Below, in pieces: positions 48,401 through 60,400 of a stretch of 64,000 nt of DNA. The stretch's first letter is position 1. Each line of letters opens with the position of its first letter. The stretch comes from Caprimulgus europaeus (lineage: Eukaryota; Chordata; Aves; Caprimulgiformes; Caprimulgidae), in contig OU015528.1 of the NCBI GenBank assembly GCA_907165065.1, forward strand, positions 33,998,515 through 34,062,514, written 5' to 3'. The notes under the pieces were generated by a model, which worked only from the letters and a program-made list of their open reading frames with translations, was not told where the DNA came from and did not search any database. Made by a program: the position numbers and the translations under genes.

Positions 48401-51400
48401 AGTATTTAAGCAGCTCACATGTTTTTAGAGTATTAAACTGTTTTGGTTGCTTTTTTTCTTGAGTTCAAAATAGTGTGAATAACTTAGCAGTAGGTGTATG
48501 AACTATGCAATTCTAGGAACTTGCTGCCTAGCACTTAATCAGTTAATTTATCGATGAGAAAAAGTATAATGAATGCTACATATTAAAAATAATACTGGCC
48601 TGTGTCTTAATCTGGCAAATGCCTTAGGCTTTTAAAGCATTGAAACACAAATTGACTTGGTAGTTGCCATCATCAAAATATTTCTAGAAAGTAAGGAATT
48701 ACTGTCTACTGAATTCTGCTGTGCTTAAATAAGCAGTTTTGCAACTGAGAGAGACTAACCACAAACTGTGAAGCTTTGGTGGGTGTTAGGAGTTCTGAAA
48801 GCACATATAGTCTTGGGATGTTGGGGGGTTTCCTTGTATCTTTTTAAGAGGTGGTGTACTTAAATTTATCTTTCAGTCACACTGTGCAGTCTGTGTGGGC
48901 ATAACATCTCTGAACCCAAGTAGTTTTTCATTTCTCTCTTAAGATGCACTAGTGTGTATCAGGAACGTGCTTTTGAAGTGAAGCTCCCCGTTGTCCTTGT
49001 TTGCTGTATTGCACACACCTAATACATTTCCAGTTGCATGGAGGCTTTTAGTCCATGGGAACTCGTTCAGAGGTGTCTGTGGGGGTAGAAGTTTATTTAA
49101 AACACGCACATACATCCTGCTTCAAAATCTGAAATGTTAACATGTATACCCAGGTCCTCAGCACAGGGTGTCTTGCTCTGAAGATCCTCTTATGTTGGTC
49201 CACAGTGCTCGCTAATGTGGGTGCAGCATTAGATCCGTAGAGTTGTTAACTGAGGTATGCACATGTGAAAACGTAGTTGCAGTGAATATAGGAAACTTGC
49301 AAGCTTAGTAGTATTTGTGCAGTTGTTTAAAACTACTGGAGTACTCCAGTGGGATTCACATAACATATTTGTGTTTCAGATCGATCTAGGAAAACAGCCT
49401 GAAGTTAGCAGAAGAGAGCCCGTGTCGGCTGAAGAATGGGCTAAGAGTATGGATTCTGAAGGAAGAATTTTAAATGCTGACTACATAAAGCAATTGATAT
49501 TCAAAGGGGTAATTTGTTTTTCTAAAGTCAGCAAGATCTATGACTTGCTTCTGGACCCTTTTTCTTTCCTTCCCAAACCATGGTTATGCTGTTTTCATTA
49601 TATTTGTAATGCTTCATGAAGGACTTGAGCATGAGCTAGTCAGTATTGTTGGAGAGACTTTATGCTAATCAACTATCTCAACAGTCTTGCAACCATACAA
49701 AGTGCTCTACAAGGAGAGAGATCTTGTGGCTGGCTAAAGTGAATGAGTTAGAAACACAAAGGCTTAAGTTATAAAGAAGAGAAATCAAAGTGCCTTCGGG
49801 AAACACCAGTGCTTCAGTGTTAGAATATCAGGTTTATTCTTTTCTTTTTGAAGGTGTTTTTTATCTTTCTCCAACAAAAGCTTTTCTTCTTTGCCCAGCA
49901 GTTTGCCTGGATTTAGCCTCTATCAGAGCAATCTTAAACACTTTTACTGATACTTATTGAACTGAAGCTTTTTGTAATATGAATGTAATGGAAATTTTGA
50001 AAACTCTACTGATGTCCCATAGCTATTTTACCTAATGTTATGTTAGTATTTCTCTCTTCTTGGTGGGAATCAAGCTACCTTAATGCATTCTTTGTGCATC
50101 TGTTGATGCATGTTTGCAAGCATGGTCTTTCATTCTTGGAGTTTAAGCAGAAGGAGAGAATTACAACATTGATATTACTGTTGTTTTTTTAAAGACCTAT
50201 ACTTATTAAGTAATGTAATGTGATGAGGGTAGAGTGAAACTGAGACCCTTTTCAGTTTCTGTGACTGTTCTTTAATATGTGCCTGTGGTGCCAAATTAAG
50301 GACCCATCTGCAATCATGAGAATTACTTCAAACGTTTTCTTCCAGTAGCCCATTTCCCTGTCATCTCTGTTGTCCTTTGCCAGGGCACAGAATGCTCCAT
50401 TTTATTTATGACTTAAGACCACAGTAATGTCCATTACATTAAGTGCAGATCCTCTTTAAAAAAAAAAAAAAAAAAAAAACAACAAAAAAGAAAAAGTTAA
50501 AATACCTCTCTTAAACCGTTGGCCTGTTACTGGAAAAGTTCCAATTGCTACTTGGTTTTGCAGCGATTGATGCTAATTGCTCAATATAGTGGTAAATGAA
50601 GAAATATACTGAGGAATCAAGCTGGCCTTAGACTGGTAAACTGGGGAGTGTGATAGCGAAAGTGCCTTATTCTCATGACTGTTGCAGGAGTTGAAAGAAA
50701 CTCTTTTGAGGAGAGCAGGATATGATTCAGCTACTGCATTTGTAATCTGCAAATTATGAGCATTACTTGGAAACATTTCTGACAAATAGTGTGCTTGAGT
50801 CAACGGTAGTATTTTTGATTGCTTGGAAGATTCATCCTGTTAGCCATGTCTTCTTAGATAAAAATATTTATTAATAAATAAATTGAAGTCTTGTCCTCAA
50901 CGCTTGTGGCAGGACCCAAATTTTGGTAGTTAAGCAGCATGATGTTTAAATGTATAAATTTTAAAGGTCCTTTTTTTTGTTGTGATGCCCATAAGGTTTT
51001 TATTCTCAGAAGTGAAGCAAAAATATAGGAAGAAATATCTTTATATAAAGTTTATTTTTTTATCTTCTAAGGATGAGTCCAGTGCTTCTACAGTTCTGCT
51101 TAATCATATTCTTCTCCTCCCGTTTCCTCCAGGTGTGTTATCTAGTTAGCAGATAAGATTTGGCTACAATGTAAGAAGAAGCTTACTTATAAAAATTCTC
51201 TTTTAAGTTGTTACTTTAAGGAGTGTTGTATCACTACAGAAACATTTCCTCACAAAATCAGAATAGTCTTTTTGTTAATGTTTCATCTCCTATTTTCCCT
51301 AGGGTCTCTGCCATACTTTAAGAAAAGAGGCCTGGAAATTTCTTTTGGGGTATTTTCCTTGGAATAGCACTAAAGAAGAGAGAGCAAATCTGCAAAAAAG

Positions 51401-54400
51401 GAAAACGTGAGTACAGTAGGTTTGTGTTACAAAATGAATTAAAAAGCTGCTTTTTTCTTAAGGCATATAGTGATGTAGAAGGCTTTTGGAAATTTGAAAT
51501 ATATCTGCTAAAGATTGTTGAATGCAAAGAAGTGAATGGAACTTCCTTAAAAATGCTTGTTATACTAAAACAAAATACTGTATAAACAGGGTGTTGTTAT
51601 CCTGTTTATACCGAAGGACAGATGGAATGAATGAATGCTTAAAAAAGAAAGAAATGTAATAATTGAGCATGTTCTGGTTTCAAAATTATCTTCTTCAGGG
51701 ATGAATATTTCAGGATGAAACTGCAGTGGAAATCTGTCAGTGAGGAACAGGAAAAACGAAATTCAAGATTAAGAGATTACCGGAGTCTTATAGGTAAATT
51801 TAGATTTAGAAACCTTAAATTCACACACTTTTACAGTTCAATATGATGTTGAAAAAAATGTAACCTGTATTGAGGTTAAAATTAACTTAAAATTAACAAG
51901 TTGCTGTTTTCCAAGGTGTCCAAACTTTGTTATATACTTAATACTAAAACTTTCTTAACCAGAGTAATTCAGAGCTTTACACATTAGCCTTACAGAATGT
52001 CTGGATTTTTTTAAACTTCCTTTACTTAATAACAAAAGGCTCTTTATTTCATGTTATTTCGTGATGTAATTTTATTGGGAATGTAATTAAAATAGTGACA
52101 TACAATAAGAATGTGAAACCATGTCTGTATTTTAGAATTTCTTACAGGGATTTGTATGTGTGCATTCTGACTTGCAGAGTTTTGTACCTACTTCAAAAAT
52201 TTTCATCAAGTTCTACTGACTATTAGTAGTTTGTATCCTCAGTTGTCTTTGGTAGTGAGATTTGGGTACCAGTGTTTAGGATTACTAAATAGTTATTTCA
52301 GGAGACAGAATAGGGTATTTGTGTTATTCTGAGACATGGACTAAACTTATTTCAGCCAGTTATTCAACAGGCAAGCTGAAAGGGTTGAAAAAATCTGATT
52401 TTAGTAGATTAGTAAACTACCATTTTAGAGTGTGTGTGTTAACAGAAAAAAAATATTCAGAGTTCAAAAAAGGCTGAGGTTTTGTTTCTGTTGAAACAGC
52501 TGTGTTCATTTCAGTGTTTGAAATGTAAATAACAGTATTAGGCTTGTATTTGTAAAATAGAGCCAAAACTACAAAATACTCCTTTTATTAAAGTGCACTC
52601 AAAAATTTTGCTTACTTCAGTACATCAGACTTGAATTTCACATTATTAAAGAATATGCTGTGCGCTTGGTAAGTTTGAGGCCTGAAAACTGCCTGATGAA
52701 ACGGGTAGTTTCAGCTCACTGTGAACTGTTCTAGGAACTTCTTACACAGAATTTATAAATGTGCTGAGGTGAACTATCACAGTGTCTTTGAGCTGATCAT
52801 GTGATAACTTTCCTACTATGGCTTATGCTACATTGCATAAGTATTCATAAATGGTATTGCATAGCTAACTCACATAAAATTGTTCTTAATCCCTGTAAGT
52901 GTAAAACATTTTCACTGAATTATAATGAGGAATTTTTCCATAAAAAGTTATAACAAAAAAGGCAAAAAGCTTTAAAATCTCTTTACAAACAAATCCTTCT
53001 ATTGCAGACAGGAAGGATTTTTTCTTTTAAAATGCTCTTTATTTTGAAATGACATTGTTATGCAGTTGTCTTAAAGACTTCAAAGCTTTGCAACAGTGTC
53101 TGAGAAAAAAACCAGCATCTTAAAAAAAGCATTCTGCATTCATTTTCTGGCTTTGTAGAACTTGTTTTGAAAATGTTTTTTTATCTGGACTGTTTTCTTA
53201 GAAAAAGATGTAAACAGGACAGATCGAACAAATAAATTCTATGAAGGTGAAGATAATCCAGGATTGATTTTACTTCATGATATTTTGATGACCTATTGCA
53301 TGTATGACTTTGACTTAGGTAAGTTGTGTTCCTCTGAACGTAAAAGCCTTTTTAGTTTCTGATACGCAGCTTTGCTTATGGAAAGGCCTGCTAATACAAT
53401 TGAACTTTTATTGATGGCAATGCTTTTTGTAAATGTCAAAATGGATATTTTAATAATGTACATAACTTTGTTCAATTTCTCATCTTATTTCTTCCTCTCC
53501 TCTATCTGGTGCTTATCACAGGCATCTGGATTCATCAGCTGAGGTGGGATTGGGAATTAAGTGGCAGTTTGTCTTTACCATAGCCCTACTGTTGTTTTGG
53601 GTTTTTTAGAATTGAAGCAAGTTTGCTTTTCAGAGTTTTAAATGGATTTGAGTCTTTGGAGATTGAGTGTTATATCCATTTTTAAGACTGATAGATCAGT
53701 AAAAATGATAAACCAGCTGCCACTGCTGTAATTAAAGCTCAGCATGCTGAACCAGCTGTTTGTAAACACAGGTGTTGTTACGAATACTTTAAAAGCTGGT
53801 TCTTGAGGAGTACACTTAACAGTCTGTTGAAAATTACTCTTTAGTGTATGCATCTGTTGCAGAAGGAAGAGTGTATAATGTCTTGCTTTAATCACAGTGT
53901 ATAGGTGATGTCTAAGTTGTGGCTTCTGTTGATTGTCTTGGAAGGGAGTGAAGGAAAAAATATCTGGTTCCCCCTTCCACCCCTGGTGTGACATTTGGCT
54001 GTTATGTACTTGGGGGTTTTTTTGTTTTCTGTCTCAGAAAAATGTTGGGATTCTAGAAGCTGGCTTTGTGCCAGATTTTGAAGGCAAAAAGTAGGAATAA
54101 ATTTTAAATCACTAGTAAACTTGCTGCAGAGCTGTAGTGCTTGTCAGCTTTTGTCCTTTCTGTCAAGTCTGTAGAGGGACTTGATCTTTGGCTTGAAAAA
54201 GAAGGGGAAAACTTACACTGATTGAGACTGTTTAAACCTGTAGCTCTGTTCCACGTCTTTCCACATTTCAACCTGCGTCAATTATCAGACGTATAAGAAA
54301 AAATAAAGCACATTCACCACCCACCCTATTAAAAACATTGTTTATATTGCTTAAATATTTTATAAACAAGAAAGAATAATGGAAATATAGTACATTTGAC

Positions 54401-57400
54401 ACTATATGTGTATATGGCTTCTAAGCTACTCGGGCATTGGTAGAATGCTGCTCTTGATCCTTCTACAGCAGTTGTAGAGAGATCTGAGTAATGCCACAAA
54501 CTGCCAGATAGGGGAGCGGACAGAGCAGCTATTAATACAACATTTTTCTGGATTAATTCTTCAAGCTTGCATTAATGAAACTGGTTTTGTTTCTTATGAA
54601 ACTTCTGAACTGTCTTGAACAGAATTTTCTCTGCATTTATTTTTAATTTGCTATACTATTAAATGTGTGGGGAATAAAACTTTTTTCTTTTGATGTTTTA
54701 ATTATTTACCTGGTTTTTTGTTCCTTGTTCTATTTTTCTTCTCACACCTGCTCTATGTTTTCAGTCATTGACTCCAATCTTCTTTTCAGTTATTCACTTA
54801 TATAATTATAAGTGAATAACTGAAAAGAAGATTGGAGTTAAGAAATAGACTCAGCCAAGCTTGAGTCTTGAGAAATGTCATGTCATGTTGATGATAGCCA
54901 TACATATAAACCACTTGATGATAGACATACATATAAATCATGTTCTCCCTTACTTAGGCTGGTTGACAGCAGTAGGGCAGTAGCTAAGCTGACTTGAGCA
55001 TCAGTGGTAAGGTAGTTGGAAGAGTGAAGAAGAGGAAAAACGATCTGTAAAAATCCTTGTTCTGTACTCTTAACTGGGCTTTTAATGACAAATAAGCTGG
55101 AAGAAGCATTAAAAAGCTATAAATTTTGAAAATGTTTTGTATATAACTAGCTATTTGTAAAAATTATATGCTCTAAAAATGGGCGTTTTATTCTCCAATT
55201 CAATGTAAGCTTTCCTTATAAAGCATGTGAGTGTTTTTTAGGGCATGTAAACTTGATACACCATTTCTGCAGACAGAAACCTAAAGCTACTTCATGGAGT
55301 CGAGTCTGGATTTGTTTCTGCCATCCTCCTACCAAGCAATTTGCTGTTAATCCCCTTCTGCAGTTTGATGGGTAGTAGTCTTTTTTGTTGTTGGCTGCTT
55401 GGTTACATAGATGGTCTTAGGCTTTAGTATACTTAAAATACCATCCAAGCAGAACAGTCCCTGCTTCCATAAATACTGGAAACCTTAAAGCATATTCAGT
55501 GCCGGAAAAAATAAATGTTAAGTGCAAAATTCTCTTCATAGAAGCTATTGCACCATATGTTTTCTGGGAATTGAAACTCAACATCTCTTCTTTAAATCTA
55601 TTTGAAAAGAAAATCTTCAGCTTGGGGCAGGGAGGAAAGTGGGAAGACATTAAAAGATTTTAAAATGTATGGACAAAAGCAACCAATTACAGATGGAGGG
55701 GAGAATAAATATGAGTCTGGATTTGTGATGGTGCAAGATATATATTTAATCTTCTTAAAAATATTAATATATGCTTCAGAGCTCTAAATGGGAACTTTTT
55801 TACTAAAAATCTATTCTGGTGTCTGTTCAGTTTGTATGTATTTTAACAACTACAAAACCAATGCATTTGTTTTATGTTCTCTTTAGATTGGCAGAAACCG
55901 CTGCTAAATCTTGTTAGATCTGCTGCATATTGGTTATTATTAATACAAAAATGTCTTTACTGGTGGTTGGGTTAGAAAATTACAGTATCTGTACAAACCT
56001 GGAATGTGAACATTTGTTTCACTCAGTCATTTATCACACTTGAAAAATTACTGTTTAACTACTGGGTTTAACTAAATTCTTATTTGTTTTTTTTTTTTTT
56101 TTTCCCTTTTTGTCCATTAAGGTTATGTCCAGGGGATGAGTGACTTGCTTTCACCTGTCTTGTATGTTATGGAGAATGAAGTAGATGCTTTTTGGTGCTT
56201 TGTATCATACATGGATCAAATGGTAAAATAAGGCTTTTTTAGCCCACATACACAGATAAGCTATGGATAACATTTGGGGTTAATTTTATTTTTAAAATTT
56301 CATTCCTTTTTAAAAATTATTTTAAAGAAAGCATCTTATGTTTGAAGTCAATATATTTTTTTCTGATTGACACAGGGTATGATGGGTTTGTGATACTATT
56401 ATTGTACAATACAGACAAATTTGTCTCCTTGGAAATTTTAAAGTAACTTGGAGCCATCATAGATCAATTTGTATTAATCAGGAATCCTCTAGCAGGATTT
56501 TGTTCAAGCTAATTGTTCCCTGTCATACTTACCTTTTGACATTTGTTAAAGCGAATTAAGACTTTCCACAAACTGAAGCTTTTATGAATTGTGCTTGTGG
56601 CAAAACATATGAGTGGTATGAGAATAAAAAAAAAAAAATGTCTTTTTGATTTGAGTGCAGTGGTGCTGCTTGCAGGTACAGAGCATAGGCTCATTTAAAA
56701 TATCATTTATTACATACAGAAGCATTATCCAAGAAACACAGTTCACTGCTTTAATTAAACCTTTCAGTTAAAGGAAGAAATTCTATGAGACAGAAATACA
56801 GTTAAATATCCGTATGTTAAATACCTAAAGGATGAGAACCACTGTTGCAATAACAAAACTTTTTTTTAAATTGAAAATTAGCTCTAAATCTCAAAATTAT
56901 AATTGAGTTAATAAAAATTACAGTGCTAATATTTTATTCCATCCAGCATCAGAATTTTGAAGAACAGATGCAGGGTATGAAGACACAACTAATTCAGCTG
57001 AGTACTTTGCTTCGTTTACTAGACAGTGGATTTTGCAGTTATTTAGGTAGGTGTGTTATTCATGCACAATAACTAAAACAACTTGCTGTATTCTGTGTGC
57101 ATTGATATCCTTACCAGTCTTTAAACATAATTCCAGTAGTGCTACTGTATGGATACAGGATATGTAAATTAAAAACGCCTAAAAGATTTCAGTAATTGCT
57201 CCATGCCTATTGAAAAACAGGGTCATCTTGTTACTGATTTTAAAAATATGCCATCCCCCAGCAAATGTCTTTGATTCTGAAAAGGGGCTACCATCTTAAA
57301 AATCAGTGGTATGATTGCGTATCTGTAAAGTGTGTTGGTTTTTGTCATCCCCTGCCCCCATGTTAACCAAATTTGGTGTTTATGAAGTGTAATGCTCTTA

Positions 57401-60400
57401 TTCCTAGAATCTCAAGACTCAGGCTACCTTTATTTTTGCTTCCGATGGCTTCTTATCAGATTTAAAAGGGAATTTAGCTTTCAAGATATTCTTCGACTCT
57501 GGGAGGTAAGAAGATATTTCATCACACAAACTCCAGCAGTCTTTGGACTTAAAAAAACCCAACCAAACAAACAGTAGAGTATTAATCACTTTGCAGACTG
57601 ATCCATGCTTTTTTGTTCTAAACTGATACTGATTCAGTGCAACGAAGTGAGGATATATTAGCATATGTTATGTCTTTTTTGCCAAAACAGCAAATTGGGA
57701 AGTTGAAAAAATACTTAAAAGAGCTGGTGGAGATAAATTGGCTTTTTCAAAAAGGTTTGGACAAGGTCCTTCAGATGAAGCTCTTAAGTGAAAGCAGTAA
57801 GTGGAGAGTATCAGTTAACTCTTAATGAAAAGAGTTTGTGCTAGGAGAAATACCATTTGTGTGTGCATCTGATTAATTCCTTGATACTGGTAGTACTTCA
57901 TAGATAAAGTAGAATGAAGCACTGGCAGGGTAGTCTTTCTGTAGGCCAAAACCATAAAGAGGATGATGTCAGAAGATCCAGTTAATCTTGATAAGGCTTC
58001 ATGATGCCAAATAATGTGATGTAAAACATAAAAATGTGGAAGTTCTGATATTTCCAGGTTAATGAGATTTTTTTTTTTATTATATAGGTGATTTTGGGAT
58101 CAGGTGGAGTAATTAAGATGAACTAACATTTTTGTTAAATGCTTTTTAATTCTTTTTTTTCCAAGAAAATTGAGAAGTGTGTGAACAGTACAGGTTTGTT
58201 GCCTAAGATGTATTTAACAAGAGCCCAGTAACCACTCCCAAAACAGAGATAAATGTTCAGATGACTGGAAGGAGTATTTTGTAGGACATAACATCACATA
58301 GACTTGTGCTGGGGAACAGAAGGGTAATGAAAAGAACAGGACTGAGATGCATAAAATTTATACTGTCATGAACATAATGTTGTTTCTGGTATAATGAAAA
58401 ATAATGTTGATGCTTTTATTCACTTTTTCCACTAATGAAAAAGGAGTCACATAAACAGGAGGACCAGTATTTAAAACTATCTGAAGTAAATCTTTTTTAG
58501 CTTTTTATTATCAGTTGGTAAAATTTACTATCATGGAGTATTGAGGTGGTATTTCACCTGAAGAGGACTAAGAAGTTTATGAATAACATTCATAAGTAGG
58601 GGAACCAAAATGTACAAAACCAAATGAATACTCTTATTCCAGAGTGTAAATGATAATGATTTTGGGGGGGGAAAAAAATTTTCACCCATCTCATTTTCCC
58701 CCCCTCTCAGTGTTATGTTGTTGTCTCAGTATTTTTTTAAAGACTAATTTTTCTTTTTAACTTGATGACAATGGTATTTTTATTATAGTTTATAGTCCCA
58801 GGATAGCATGTTTTTATTACCTCTGCTTTATGTATGTATACATATGCATGCAGAAAAGAAACACACTATATTTCTAACTCTTAAGTATATTTTTTCTGTC
58901 TTGGGAAGATGATGGAAACCTATTGATATATGGTAGTCTTGTAGGTTCCTTCTAGCACATCATAATGTATTTTTACTACAAGTATTCAATTTCTTTGCTA
59001 GGAGCTATGGAGTGGGAAAGGGGATATCTTGTTTTCCTTTTTAAAACAAGCTAATTAAGGCATTTTGATATTTTTATGTGAAAGCTAGGGTCACCTTTGT
59101 CCCAGCTGAAGTCCAGCTTACAACAAGGTCTTTTTATTCTTTTTTTTTTTTTTTCTCCCTGTTCATAGCTATGCAGCTTAATTAGTATCAGTGGACTGTA
59201 TATGTGGGATTTATAAAGGCAAGCTATAGGCACAGGGGACCATTTTCCCCTTTGTCATCAGTAGAGAGAAATGAACTGCTTTTAGGGTATTTCAGTCTGA
59301 GCAAAATTCATATGCTCTTTTGTAATAGCACATGAATTGAGGAAACTTACTTGAAGGTGATGTTACCCTTTGATGTATTCACTTGCAAGGTGCGAAATGG
59401 GAAGAAGGGGAGTACCATCTGAAATTCCAGTCCCAAGTTCCAGGACTTCTGGTGCTTTTTCTGTCTAATCTATTAATTTCAGGGTGTTCTTTTGGATCTC
59501 TGTTGCTGTCCTCTGAGTTGCCTAAACCACTAAGATAGCATCAGGTACTTTTTATCTGTTCCCACTGGCTTAATGACTTCCAGTGTTTTATCTCAAAAAA
59601 AGGAATTAAGATGATTCTTCATTAGACTGGTTATTAGACATTCACCTTAGAGATGGGAGATACCAGTCCCCATCATTTGGAGTAGAGGCTAAAACCAAGC
59701 CATCCCACTTAATGAGCAAGAACCATAATAATCAGATTGTGGTAGAAAAAGTGGGTGGTTACAGTACAGCGGGGTGTGCTAGGCAGTGCATCTGCTAGAG
59801 AGCTGGCATTCCACCTTGTGTGGATAAGTGGAGAGACATTGTGTGATTGCAGTTATTTGCAATGCTGTATGCAACACCTTTTTACTGAAATATGAATGCA
59901 GGTTAAACTGCTCTGTCTGTGGATGAGGTTATTTGCAGTACAATTTAGCAGTGTCTCGGAAACCGCCCAGATAGCGTACTGAGCCACTGCTTAGATGTCC
60001 TGAAATTGAGAACAGCTCAGTCCCTCCTTCACACTGGGGCGGCAGACAATATTACCTGGTAATTCCAGCCAACTCTTAATCTTTCCTTTGCACAGTGAGC
60101 TGCTTCATATGCAAGATGGTGCAGTTAGACTGGGTAGAACATCCCAGAAGGAAAATTCTGTCACAGAATGACACAACTAGCTCACACTTAACCTCCAGTG
60201 TTATGCTTATACAGCTCACATGGTACAAACCAGGATGACTTAGTGATAAATCACATACGTGCTAGTATTTGTTACGAATGTTCATGAATGCTGAGGTAGT
60301 GCTGGAACAAATGAGTCCTTACCTTTATAGCTTTATCGGAAAGAAATAGGAGGAAAAGAGTGGTATTTATAATTGTTAGAACTTTTTGGAGGGATTACTG

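Larger units (their letters stand above)
53319..56121 (+). other. TBC1D15 intron 11 (2,803 bp)
   Basis: GT-AG intron containing the perfect 32-bp inverted repeat (54771-54838) and a nearby 27-bp tandem duplication (54888-54941). A long T tract lies before exon 12. No known mobile element was recognised in it. Confidence 0.85.
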
